The translations under genes and the position numbers were made by a program. Under the pieces are notes generated by a model. That model was given only the letters and a program-made list of their open reading frames with translations. It made no database searches and was not told where the DNA came from. Of a DNA stretch of 64,000 nucleotides, positions 43,062 to 51,018 are shown in pieces. The stretch's first letter is position 1. Each line of letters starts with the position of its first letter. The stretch spans positions 186,001 through 250,000 of the forward strand of contig NZ_CYSR01000022.1 of assembly GCF_001458395.1 (NCBI RefSeq), written 5' to 3'. Source of the DNA: Leisingera aquaemixtae (GTDB lineage Bacteria; Pseudomonadota; Alphaproteobacteria; Rhodobacterales; Rhodobacteraceae).

Positions 43062-44648
43062 TCAGGCCAGATCCTTATAGGAAATCTCCTTGGTGTCGGC
43101 GCCTTCACCCACCCGGCCGCGGCGCACGATCAGGCGGTTCAGCGCGTTCACATAGGCCTTGGCCGAGGCCACCACCGTATCGGTGTTGGCGCTTTCGCCG
43201 GTGGCGATGTTGCCGTCCTCTTCCAGCCGCACGGAGACGGTTGCCTGCGCGTCGGTGCCCTCAGTCACCGCATGCACTTGGTAAAGCTGCAGCCGGGCGG
43301 TGTTCGGATAGATCTTGCGGATTGCCTTGAAGGTCGCATCCACCGGTCCGTCGCCCTCAGCGGTTTCCGTCACATCCTTGCCGTCGATCTCCATCTCCAC
43401 GGTGGCTTCCGCCGGGCCGCCGGTGCCGCAGACCACCTTCATCGAGACGATCTTGAGGTGGTCGTTCTCCGCGTCCGTGCCGGTGCGCATCAGCGCGATG
43501 AGGTCGTCGTCGAACACTTCCTTCTTGCGGTCGGCCAGCTCCTTGAAGCGGACAAAGACGTCCTTCAGCTGGTTGTCGCCCACCTCATAGCCCAAGTGCT
43601 CCAGCTTGTCGCGCAGGGCGGCGCGGCCGGAGTGTTTGCCCAAGGGCAGCGAAGTGCCGGAAAGGCCGATGTCCTCGGGCCGCATGATCTCGAAGTTCTC
43701 GCGGTTCTTCAGCATCCCGTCCTGGTGGATGCCGCTTTCATGGGCAAAGGCGTTCTTGCCGACAATCGCCTTGTTCGGCTGCACCACGAAACCGGACACG
43801 GTCGAGACCCGGCGCGAGATATGCATGATCTTGGTGGTGTCGATGCCGGTGGACCAGGGCATGATGTCATTGCGCGTCTTCAGCGCCATCACCACTTCTT
43901 CCAGCGCGGTGTTGCCTGCGCGCTCACCAAGGCCGTTGATGGTGCATTCGATCTGTCGCGCACCGCCTGCGACGGCAGCCAGCGCGTTGGCGGTCGCCAT
44001 CCCGAGGTCGTTGTGGCAGTGGGTGGCAAAGACCACCTCATCGGCGCCCGGCACGGTTTCGATCAGGCGCCTGATCAGGTCGGCGCTTTCCGCGGGCGCG
44101 GTGTAGCCCACGGTGTCGGGAATGTTGATGGTGGTGGCGCCGGCCTTGATGGCGATCTCGATCACCCGGCACAGGTAATCCCACTCGGTCCGGGTCGCAT
44201 CCATCGGCGACCACTGCACGTTGTCCACCAGGTTGCGGGCGTGGGTCACGGTCTCATGGATCTTGTCGGCCATCTCGTCCATCGTGAGGTTCGGGATGGC
44301 GCGGTGCAGCGGCGAGGTGCCGATGAAGGTGTGAATGCGCGGCTGCGCGGCCTTGCGCACCGCTTCGGCGCAGCGGTCGATGTCCTTGAAGTTGGCGCGC
44401 GCCAGCCCGCAGATCACCGCGTTCTTCGAGCGCTCGGCAATCTCGGACACGGCGGCAAAGTCGCCTTCGGAGGCAATCGGGAAGCCGGCCTCGATAATGT
44501 CGACGCCCATCTCGTCCAGAAGCTCCGCAATCTCCAGCTTCTCGTTATGGGTCATGGTGGCGCCGGGACTCTGCTCGCCGTCGCGCAGGGTGGTGTCAAA
44601 AATCAATACACGGGATTTGTCGCCGGAAATCGGGGATGCTTTGGTCAT
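43062..44648 (-). CDS. leuA: 2-isopropylmalate synthase
   Basis: A 528-residue enzyme that condenses 2-oxoisovalerate and acetyl-CoA in the first committed step of leucine synthesis. The TIM barrel shows DTTLRDGEQSPGA, GLARANFKDIDRC, the metal ligands in THCHNDLGMATAN and NGLGERAGN, and SGIHQDGMLK. The C-terminal leucine-sensing domain (about 395-528) is present, so feedback inhibition is expected. The upstream leader encodes a leucine-rich peptide and strong hairpins, suggesting attenuation. It is a single-gene unit with an intrinsic terminator. Confidence 0.97.
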   Translation of the reverse strand: MTKASPISGDKSRVLIFDTTLRDGEQSPGATMTHNEKLEIAELLDEMGVDIIEAGFPIASEGDFAAVSEIAERSKNAVICGLARANFKDIDRCAEAVRKAAQPRIHTFIGTSPLHRAIPNLTMDEMADKIHETVTHARNLVDNVQWSPMDATRTEWDYLCRVIEIAIKAGATTINIPDTVGYTAPAESADLIRRLIETVPGADEVVFATHCHNDLGMATANALAAVAGGARQIECTINGLGERAGNTALEEVVMALKTRNDIMPWSTGIDTTKIMHISRRVSTVSGFVVQPNKAIVGKNAFAHESGIHQDGMLKNRENFEIMRPEDIGLSGTSLPLGKHSGRAALRDKLEHLGYEVGDNQLKDVFVRFKELADRKKEVFDDDLIALMRTGTDAENDHLKIVSMKVVCGTGGPAEATVEMEIDGKDVTETAEGDGPVDATFKAIRKIYPNTARLQLYQVHAVTEGTDAQATVSVRLEEDGNIATGESANTDTVVASAKAYVNALNRLIVRRGRVGEGADTKEISYKDLA

Positions 44649-44669
44649 ATCGGTATCTCTTGTCTCTGT

Positions 44670-44757
44670 CCTAGGCCCTTCCAGGGCATCATTAGCCTTC
44701 GATGGCGCGCGTGCGGCAATCCTCTGAGCGGGCGCGCCGGAAGGGCACGCTCAGAGG
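44670..44757 (-). promoter_or_regulatory. putative leuA attenuator RNA
   Basis: On the minus strand, CCTCTGAGCG (44757-44748) and CGCTCAGAGG (44730-44721) are exact 10-bp complements; the first arm contains the last Leu codon and stop of the leader peptide. Further down, GCCCT-TCC-AGGGC in plus-strand notation (44675-44687) forms a small hairpin before the leuA ATG. The Leu control region CCTAGCCC (44766-44759) can instead pair with GGGCCTAGG (44678-44670), with one bulged base. These pairings are mutually exclusive in part, as in ribosome-controlled attenuators. No U-tract is seen, so the final switch could act on translation or Rho. Confidence 0.6.
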
Positions 44758-44837
44758 CGGGCTAGGATCAGTAGGGCGCGCAGGGCTGCACCGCGGAATG
44801 CGGCGGCGGCAAAGGGAATATCTGCGCAAATGCTCAT
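44751..44837 (-). CDS. leuA leader peptide (28 aa)
   Basis: A 28-codon frame, ATG at 44837 to TGA at 44751, ending ALRALLILARL. Five of its last ten residues are Leu (codons 19, 22, 23, 25 and 28), two of them using CTA, a codon expected to be rare in this GC-rich genome. The stop lies inside the 5' arm of a perfect 10-bp hairpin. There is no Shine-Dalgarno, but a -10-like TATAAA ends 8 bases before the ATG, so the transcript may begin at or near the AUG (leaderless), as known for the trpL leader of Sinorhizobium. It probably senses charged tRNA-Leu to control leuA. Confidence 0.7.
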   Translation of the reverse strand: MSICADIPFAAAAFRGAALRALLILARL

Positions 44838-44845
44838 GGCACGGA

Positions 44846-44873
44846 TTTATACAGAGGTGCAGCCGAATGGGAA
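44846..44873 (-). promoter_or_regulatory. putative leuA leader promoter
   Basis: On the minus strand TATAAA (complement of 44846-44851) is a good -10 hexamer; a weak -35, TTCCCA (complement of 44868-44873), is 16 bp upstream. The predicted start site falls within a few bases of the leader-peptide ATG at 44837. Confidence 0.45.
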
Positions 44874-44956
44874 GGGGGATTTTGACCTTGCGGCATGGCG
44901 GTGTGCTGGCAGCAGCAAACCTCCGTAAAACCTTGCCCGGTAATTTCAAGACAATG

Positions 44957-44979
44957 TTGAAAAAAGTGTATAATATAAT
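44957..44979 (+). promoter_or_regulatory. AT-rich promoter-like island upstream of usp
   Basis: Within very GC-rich surroundings, a stretch of about 45 bases (44941-44985) is strongly A/T-rich and contains two overlapping TATAAT hexamers (44969-44974 and 44974-44979) and a TTGAAA (44957-44962). The hexamer spacings are not ideal. It is the best candidate for transcription of the usp-symporter pair, about 155 bp upstream of the usp start. The rest of the 298-bp gap up to 45135 shows no gene. Confidence 0.4.
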
Positions 44980-45135
44980 TAAGGGCCGTAGCCAGTTTCA
45001 ATGCGACAGTTTGTCTGCGCTGTATCAGCCCTAAGGTCAGATGCGGCAGACAGCTTCGCGTTGGGAGAATTCCTGGCTCCTGCAGCCGGGATCCGGCGTC
45101 CTGATTAAAAGAGACGCCATCGATAGGAGGAAACA

Positions 45136-45570
45136 GTGTCGAAAAAAATTGTCCTTGGATATGACGACAGCGAGGCTGCCAAGTCGGCGCTTGCTTTTGC
45201 CGTCAGCCTTGCCAAAGCACAAGGGGCAGAGCTGGTGATCGCGCATGTGCTGGAGTGGTCGCCCTATTCCTTCCTCACCCCGGAGGAGATCGAGCAGCGC
45301 CATAAGCGCCGCGAGGAGGAATTGAAGCGCGCAGAGGATGCCTTGCTGAAACCCGTGTGCAAAAGCCTGGAAGATGACGGTGTCACCTTCGTGACAGAGC
45401 TGAAATACGGCCATATCGCGGAAACCCTGATTGATGTGATCAAAAAGCATGGCGCCAGCCACCTGATCATCGGCCGCACCGGCCATTCCGGGCTGTCATC
45501 GCGGCTGTTCGGCTCGGTCGCGGGCACTCTGGCGCAGGCCGCGCCGGTTCCGGTCACCATTGTTCCGTAA
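45136..45570 (+). CDS. universal stress protein, UspA family
   Basis: A 144-residue Usp with the full ATP-binding signature: VLGYDDSEAAKSAL at the start and GRTGHSGLSSRLFGSVA near 114-130 (G-x2-G-x9-G-S type). Such ATP-binding Usps dimerise and modulate stress survival or partner transporters. The GTG start is preceded by a perfect TAGGAGGAAACA. The symporter gene follows after 21 bp, so the two are probably one transcript, suggesting that the Usp tunes amino-acid uptake. Confidence 0.92.
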   Translation: MSKKIVLGYDDSEAAKSALAFAVSLAKAQGAELVIAHVLEWSPYSFLTPEEIEQRHKRREEELKRAEDALLKPVCKSLEDDGVTFVTELKYGHIAETLIDVIKKHGASHLIIGRTGHSGLSSRLFGSVAGTLAQAAPVPVTIVP

Positions 45571-45591
45571 AGATAAACTCAGAGGACAGTC

Positions 45592-47136
45592 ATGAGTAAT
45601 TCAATTAAGGCGGCAGCCCTGTCTGCGCCGCTGCTGCTGGCGGCAACCGCCCCGGCGATGGCACAAACCGTCGACGAGCGCGTCAATGAGATTTTCGCCA
45701 ATTCGACCGGCTGGTTCGTCAACCTGATCTTCAGCCCGTTCCCGGGCACCAGCTTTCCCTGGATCGTTGCCTGGCTGGTGGTCGCGGCCACCGTGTTCAC
45801 CGTCTACTTCGGCCTGATCCAGTTCCGCGCCTTCCCGCACTCGATCTCGCTGGTCAGGGGCGATTATTCCGACCCCAATGACGCGGGCGAAGTCAGCCAC
45901 TTCCAGGCGCTGGCAACCGCGCTGTCGGGCACCGTCGGCCTGGGCAACATCGCAGGCGTTGCCGTTGCCGTCGGCATCGGCGGCCCCGGCGCGACCTTCT
46001 GGATGATCCTGGCAGGCCTGATGGGCATGGCCTCGAAATTCACCGAATGCACGCTGGGCGTCAAATACCGCAACGAGTTCCCGGACGGCCACGTGTCGGG
46101 CGGCCCGATGTACTATATGACCAAGGGCTTTGCCGAACGCGGCCTGCCGATGGGCAAATTCCTGGCGGTACTGTTCTCGATCTTCTGCATCCTCGGGGCG
46201 CTGGGCGGCGGCAACATGTTCCAGGCCAACCAGGCGCACGCGCAGATCTCCGGCGTTGTCGGCGAATACCCCGGCTGGATCACCGGCGTGGTGTTTGCGG
46301 GGGTTGTTTTTGCCGTGATCGTGGGCGGCCTGAAATCCATTGCGCGGGTGACCGAGAAGGTCGTTCCGTTCATGGGGGTCATGTATGTCGCAACTGCGCT
46401 GGTCATCCTGGCGATGAATGCCGACCAGATCGGCTGGGCCTTCGGCCAGATCTTTGACGGCGCCTTCACCGGTCTCGGCGTTGCCGGCGGCATGGTTGGC
46501 GCACTGATCCAGGGCTTCAAGCGGGCGGCCTTCTCGAACGAGGCCGGCGTCGGCTCGGCAGCTATTGCCCACTCCGCCGTGCGCACCAAGGAGCCGATCA
46601 CCGAAGGCTTCGTGTCGCTGCTGGAGCCGTTCATCGACACCGTGGTGATCTGCACCATGACCGCGCTGGTGATCATCATCACCGGCCAGCTGGTGCAGGA
46701 CCCGAACACCGGCCTCTACCTGCTGGACGAGGGCGCAGCCACGATCCAGACCGTCGACGGCAACAAGGGCGTGGCGCTGACTTCGGCGGCCTTCTCCTCG
46801 GCCTTCGGCTGGTTCCAGTACGTGCTGGCGCTGGCGGTGATCCTGTTTGCCTTCTCCACCATGATCAGCTGGTCCTACTACGGCCTCAAGGCTTGGACCT
46901 TCCTGTTCGGCGAAGGCGAAACCAAGGAGCTGGTGTTCAAGGTGATCTTCTGCATCTTCGTGGTGATTGGTGCCGCCGCCAACCTCGGCCCGGTGATCGA
47001 CTTCTCCGACGCGGCGATCTTTGCCATGGCGGTGGTCAACATCATCGCGCTCTACTTCCTGATGCCGATCGTCAAGCGCGAGCTGAACAGCTACATGTCG
47101 CGGCTGAAAGCAGGCGAGATCAAGAAGTACGTCTGA
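45592..47136 (+). CDS. alanine/glycine:cation symporter (AGCS family)
   Basis: A 514-residue sodium-coupled small-amino-acid symporter with about ten to eleven membrane segments. The family blocks FQALATALSGTVGLGNIAGVAVAVGIGGPGATFWM (in part), GGPMYYMTKG, GGNMFQANQ and the SNEAGVGSAAIAHSA motif are present. The first 25 residues look like a cleavable signal peptide (APLLLAATAPAMAQ), which is unusual for a polytopic permease and is followed by a short periplasmic stretch before TM1. AGAGGACA precedes the ATG. An intrinsic terminator follows. The substrate could be Ala, Gly or a D-amino acid. Confidence 0.92.
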   Translation: MSNSIKAAALSAPLLLAATAPAMAQTVDERVNEIFANSTGWFVNLIFSPFPGTSFPWIVAWLVVAATVFTVYFGLIQFRAFPHSISLVRGDYSDPNDAGEVSHFQALATALSGTVGLGNIAGVAVAVGIGGPGATFWMILAGLMGMASKFTECTLGVKYRNEFPDGHVSGGPMYYMTKGFAERGLPMGKFLAVLFSIFCILGALGGGNMFQANQAHAQISGVVGEYPGWITGVVFAGVVFAVIVGGLKSIARVTEKVVPFMGVMYVATALVILAMNADQIGWAFGQIFDGAFTGLGVAGGMVGALIQGFKRAAFSNEAGVGSAAIAHSAVRTKEPITEGFVSLLEPFIDTVVICTMTALVIIITGQLVQDPNTGLYLLDEGAATIQTVDGNKGVALTSAAFSSAFGWFQYVLALAVILFAFSTMISWSYYGLKAWTFLFGEGETKELVFKVIFCIFVVIGAAANLGPVIDFSDAAIFAMAVVNIIALYFLMPIVKRELNSYMSRLKAGEIKKYV

Positions 47137-47173
47137 CCGGCTCTAGCCTGGTAATCAGACGGCTTTCAGACCC

Positions 47174-47205
47174 AAGCCTCTCCGGGCCGCCGGGGAGGCT
47201 TTTTT
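47174..47205 (+). terminator. intrinsic terminator of the usp-symporter unit
   Basis: AAGCCTCTCC pairs with GGGGAGGCTT (one G-U) around an 8-nt loop, followed by a run of T at 47200-47205. It begins 38 bases after the symporter stop. Confidence 0.88.
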
Positions 47206-47227
47206 GATGAGAGGGGCAGGGGCGGCT

Positions 47228-48604
47228 TCAGCCGCCGTGTTCCACGATCCGGCGCAGCCCGGCAATCTGGCCGGGCAGATCCGTGGCGCTTGACTGGCAG
47301 AAGCCGGTCAGCAGCCCCCGGGACCGGCCTTCGGGGTCGTGCGGCGACAGCGGCTGGACCCCGTAGCCCGCACTTGCGGCGCGGCGGCAGATCCGGACGT
47401 CCGCCAGCCCGCCCGCCAGGTGAAAGGCAATCTGCATCCCGGCGTTGTGCCGCCTGAAGGACCCCAGGGCTTCGGGCCACTGCGCCAGCGCGTCCGCCGC
47501 CGCCGCATAGCGTTCGGCATAAAGCCTGCGGGCGCGGCGGATGTGCCGGTCGTACTGGCCGGAGGCCATGAATTCCGCCAGCGGCCGCTGCGCGGTGATC
47601 GCGGCGCCGGCGCTGGGCTGAAAAAACCGGGCCCGGAACCGCGGCACCAGCGCCGGCGGCAGGATCGCATAGCCCAGCCGCAGCGCATGCGAGAACGTCT
47701 TGGAGAAGGTGCCCACATAGATGCAGCGCCCCTCCCGGTCCAGCGCTGCCATCGCGGGCACCGGCTGGCCGGCATAACGGAACTCGCTGTCGAAATCATC
47801 CTCGATGATCCAGCCGTCGCGCTCCCTGGCCGCCTGCAGGAAGGCCTGGCGCTGCGGCACCGGCAGGGTGCCGCCCAGCGGAAACTGGTGCGACGGCGTC
47901 AGCAGCGTGACCTTGGCCATCTGCCGCGGCACCTCCGCGCCGCGCTCTCCGGCCCGCAGCCAGCGCACTGGCCAGCCGCGCGCCGCGGCAAAGCGCTGCG
48001 TCGGAGTGAACCCGGGGGCTTCCAGCGCAATATCCTCGCCCTCCACCAGAAAATCCATCGCCAGCTCCAGCGCCTCGCGCGCGCCGCTGGTGACCAGCAC
48101 CTGATCCGCGCTGCAGTCTATCCCGCGCCAGCGCGCGGCATAGGCGGCAATCTCGCGCCGCAGTTCGGGGTCGCCAAAGGAATCTTCCTGGTGGCTCAGG
48201 CTGAGCGGATCCATCCTTGCCACACGTGAAACACAGCGCGCCCAGGACCGGGCCGGAAACACCGCCGGGTCCGGCGCGCCCGGCTGCAGCATCCCCGGCG
48301 CGGGCGGGACCGCCGCAGGCTGGGGGCGTGGCGGCGCTTCGGGCGGCCGGATCGGCGCCACGTCGCAGACAAAGATCCCCGCACCGCGCCGCGCCTCGGC
48401 AAAGCCTTCGGCCACCAGCTGCTCATAGGCCGTCACCACGGTGGAGCGCGCCACCCCCAGATCCTGCGCCAGCGCCCGGGAGGACGGCAGCCGGGTGCCG
48501 ATGGCCAGGCTGCCGCTGCTGATCTGGCGGCGCAGCGCGCTGACGATTTGCAGATAGATGGGCTCGGCGCTGGCCTTGGACAGCAGTCCGGACAGGTCAA
48601 TCAT
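47228..48604 (-). CDS. MocR/PdxR-type GntR-aminotransferase regulator
   Basis: A 458-residue MocR-subfamily regulator. The N-terminal GntR winged helix (about 10-75: LPSSRALAQDLGVARSTVV) is joined by a Pro-rich linker to a fold-type I aminotransferase-like domain. The PLP-binding Lys is in GTFSKTFSHALRLGY, with IIEDDFDSEFRY carrying the pyridine-binding Asp. PLP-dependent gene control is expected. It faces a flavin split-barrel gene across 97 bp; repeated ACTGGA sequences there, one abutting its own start codon, suggest self-repression and control of the neighbour. The true effector may be PLP or an amine. Confidence 0.9.
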   Translation of the reverse strand: MIDLSGLLSKASAEPIYLQIVSALRRQISSGSLAIGTRLPSSRALAQDLGVARSTVVTAYEQLVAEGFAEARRGAGIFVCDVAPIRPPEAPPRPQPAAVPPAPGMLQPGAPDPAVFPARSWARCVSRVARMDPLSLSHQEDSFGDPELRREIAAYAARWRGIDCSADQVLVTSGAREALELAMDFLVEGEDIALEAPGFTPTQRFAAARGWPVRWLRAGERGAEVPRQMAKVTLLTPSHQFPLGGTLPVPQRQAFLQAARERDGWIIEDDFDSEFRYAGQPVPAMAALDREGRCIYVGTFSKTFSHALRLGYAILPPALVPRFRARFFQPSAGAAITAQRPLAEFMASGQYDRHIRRARRLYAERYAAAADALAQWPEALGSFRRHNAGMQIAFHLAGGLADVRICRRAASAGYGVQPLSPHDPEGRSRGLLTGFCQSSATDLPGQIAGLRRIVEHGG

Positions 48605-48652
48605 ACTGGACTGCTCTTTTTGTCGGAAACTGGAAGTTAATTACAGTCCAGT
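48605..48652. promoter_or_regulatory. putative MocR operator: ACTGGA repeats
   Basis: ACTGGACTG (48605-48613) and CAGTCCAGT (48644-48652) are exact 9-bp inverted copies; a third half-site ACTGGA (48629-48634) lies between them as a direct repeat of the first. Mixed direct and inverted half-sites are typical of MocR-type operators. The first copy touches the regulator's start codon. Confidence 0.6.
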
Positions 48653-48701
48653 TTGCGCATAGCACTCCCCCTGACACAACAAGAATTCACGAGGTCCGCA
48701 A

Positions 48702-49367
48702 ATGCGCCAGCCCGATACCGAAACCGCCCTGAAAACCGAGCGCAGCCGCCTGCGCCGCGCCCATGAACGCGGGCTCTATGACCGCGAGACGGTGTATCAG
48801 GTGCTCGACGCCATGCCGCTGGCCCATATCGGCTATCAGATCAATGGCGCCCCATCGGTGCTGCCGACGCTGCAATGGCGCGAGGGCGATCACGTCTATT
48901 GGCACGGCTCCGCCGCCAGCCGGGCGATCCGCGCGATGGAGGGGGCAGAGGTCTGCCTGACGGTCACCTGCATGGACGGCTACGTGCTGGCGCGTTCCGC
49001 CTTCCACCACTCGGTCAACTTCCGCTCCGCGATGCTGTTCGGGGTGGCAGAGAAAGTCACGGATGAGGATGCCAAGGCTGCCAGCCTCAAGGCGATGGTC
49101 GACCACATCTTCCCCGGCCGCTGGGACGCCTTGCGGCCGATGACCCGGCAGGAGCTGAAGGCCACCGCCCTGATGCGGATGCCGATCGAGGAGGGGGCGG
49201 CCAAGATCCGCTCCGGAGCGCCCAAGGACGACGAGGAGGATTACGCCCTGCCGATCTGGGCGGGCGTGGTGCCGATGGCGATGGAGCTGAAGCCGCCGCA
49301 GCCGGATCCTGCCAATCTGGAGGGCGTCGCGATGCCGGATCACCTGAGCCGCATCCGCATCGGCTGA
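48702..49367 (+). CDS. pyridoxamine 5'-phosphate oxidase-like flavin split-barrel protein
   Basis: A 221-residue FMN-binding split-barrel protein of the Nim/PPOX-like group. The core has LPTLQWREGDHVYWHGSAASRAI (in part), AFHHSVNFRSAML and the C-terminal WAGVVPMAMELKPPQPD. These proteins bind flavin, sometimes haem or F420; the substrate cannot be read from sequence. It lacks the canonical PLP-site residues of PdxH as far as I can see. It is divergent from a MocR regulator and is very likely its target. GAGG precedes the ATG. Confidence 0.85.
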   Translation: MRQPDTETALKTERSRLRRAHERGLYDRETVYQVLDAMPLAHIGYQINGAPSVLPTLQWREGDHVYWHGSAASRAIRAMEGAEVCLTVTCMDGYVLARSAFHHSVNFRSAMLFGVAEKVTDEDAKAASLKAMVDHIFPGRWDALRPMTRQELKATALMRMPIEEGAAKIRSGAPKDDEEDYALPIWAGVVPMAMELKPPQPDPANLEGVAMPDHLSRIRIG

Positions 49368-49372
49368 AAGCG

Positions 49373-49396
49373 AAAAAGACGCGCCGCCCTGGCGCG
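49373..49396 (-). terminator. intrinsic terminator of the MORN-repeat gene
   Basis: CGCGCC and GGCGCG (6 bp) with a 5-nt loop; on the minus strand the stem is followed by TCTTTTT. It lies about 20 bases after the stop of the MORN gene, between convergent genes. Confidence 0.7.
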
Positions 49397-49414
49397 CCCT
49401 TTGTTCATCGGGGC

Positions 49415-50836
49415 CTATTCTGTCTGGCTGGCGCCCTCTGCCCCGGTGCTGACCAGCGCGCCGTTCTCCCAGGTGCCGTCCGCCTTCTGGCCGCTGGCAT
49501 ATTTCATCGTGCCCGGCCCCTGGCGCTTGCCGTTGACAAAGCTGCCCTCGTAGACGTCGCCATTGGCATAGGTCGCCACGCCCTGGCCATAGATCTTGCC
49601 TTCCTGCCATTCGCCTTCATAGGTAAAGCCGTCGGGCATCACGATCTTGCCCTGCCCGTGGCGCTGGCTGTCGGCAAATGCGCCAGTGTAGACCGAGCCG
49701 TCGGCATAGGTGACCACCGCTTCGCCGTGGCGCTGCCCGTTCTGCCAGCCGCCGTCGTAGCGGTAGCCGTCGGCATAGGTCATCACCCCCTGGCCGTGGT
49801 TCTTGGCGTTCTTGAAGCCGCCGGTATAGCTGATCCCGCTGGGGTAGGTGGCGGTGCCTTCGCCCTCGATTACCCCGGCCACCCATTCACCTTCGTAGGT
49901 GGAGCCGTCGGGATAGGTGATCTTGCCCTGGCCTTCGGCCAGATCATCGCGGAAATCGCCCTCATAGACCGATCCGTCGGGATAAACCGCCTTGCCCTTG
50001 CCTTCGATCTGCCCCTTCACCCAGGCGCCGGTGTAGCTGTAGCCGTCCTTCTCGGTGAAGGTGCCGGTGCCGTGGCGCTGATCGTCCAGGAAGTCGCCCG
50101 TGTAGACATCGCCATTGGCGTAAGTCTGCGTGCCGGTGCCGTGGCGGCGGCCTTCTTGCAGCGCGCCTTCATAGATGTCGCCGTTGGGCTGCACCAGGCG
50201 GCCGGTGCCATGCATCTGACTGGACATCCATTCGCCTTCGTAGACCAGCCCATCCGAGGTCTCCAGCCGGCCTTGCCCCTGCAGCTGGCCATCCGCCACG
50301 CTGCCTGCATAGACGGTGCCCTCGGCATAGGTGATCTTGGCCTGGCCCTGCTGGCGCCCCTCGGCCCAGTCGCCGTCATAGGTATAGCCGTCCGGCGATT
50401 GCATCACGCCCTTGCCGTGCCGCTTGCCATTGGCAAAGCTGCCCTGATAGCGCACGCCACTGGCATAGACCGATACCCCGTCGCCGTGGATCTGGCCGTC
50501 CTGCCATTCGCCCTCATAGGTGCTGCCGTCGGCGCGGGTCAGCTTGCCCAGACCGTGCGGCTTGCCCTGGGCGAACTCGCCTTCATAGATTGAGCCGTCC
50601 GGGAACCGCGCCACCCCCTGGCCGCGGACCTCGCCCTCGACCCACTCGCCGGTGTATTCATACCCGTTCGGCAGCTTGTAAGTGCCGGTGCCATGCTGCA
50701 GCCCGCCTTTGAAGGTGCCCTCGTAGACGCCGCCGATCTCATCCTGCGTGGTGATGATCTCCCCCTCCTGGGCAAAGGCCGGCGCGGCCAGTGCCAGGAT
50801 CGTGGAAAGCGCGATTGCGGTGCCGAAACGGGTCAT
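49415..50836 (-). CDS. secreted MORN-repeat protein
   Basis: A 473-residue protein with a signal peptide (cleavage near APAFAQ) followed almost entirely by about 18 MORN units of 23 residues (YEGEW..G..HGxGxxxYxDGS) and a short Q/T-rich tail. MORN repeats form an extended beta-hairpin ribbon, known in eukaryotic membrane-associated proteins and some bacterial effectors. Nothing else is fused to it, so it is probably an envelope or surface scaffold of unknown partner. It is a single-gene unit with its own terminator. The repeats are diverged at DNA level, which argues for an old array. Confidence 0.92.
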   Translation of the reverse strand: MTRFGTAIALSTILALAAPAFAQEGEIITTQDEIGGVYEGTFKGGLQHGTGTYKLPNGYEYTGEWVEGEVRGQGVARFPDGSIYEGEFAQGKPHGLGKLTRADGSTYEGEWQDGQIHGDGVSVYASGVRYQGSFANGKRHGKGVMQSPDGYTYDGDWAEGRQQGQAKITYAEGTVYAGSVADGQLQGQGRLETSDGLVYEGEWMSSQMHGTGRLVQPNGDIYEGALQEGRRHGTGTQTYANGDVYTGDFLDDQRHGTGTFTEKDGYSYTGAWVKGQIEGKGKAVYPDGSVYEGDFRDDLAEGQGKITYPDGSTYEGEWVAGVIEGEGTATYPSGISYTGGFKNAKNHGQGVMTYADGYRYDGGWQNGQRHGEAVVTYADGSVYTGAFADSQRHGQGKIVMPDGFTYEGEWQEGKIYGQGVATYANGDVYEGSFVNGKRQGPGTMKYASGQKADGTWENGALVSTGAEGASQTE

Positions 50837-51018
50837 TCAAAACCTCTGCCTGCCCAGGAATTACGGTGCTGCTGCCATATTGGGTTGCTCGCCCGGAAAC
50901 TAAGCTACCGCAGGCGGGGCCGCAATGTCTTTTCCCCGGCACCAGGCCCTTGCTCTTTTCCTTGGCTGTCAATCTGGTAAATGGCTGAGGAAGGATTTTT
51001 GCAAAGGGCCGATGCAGC

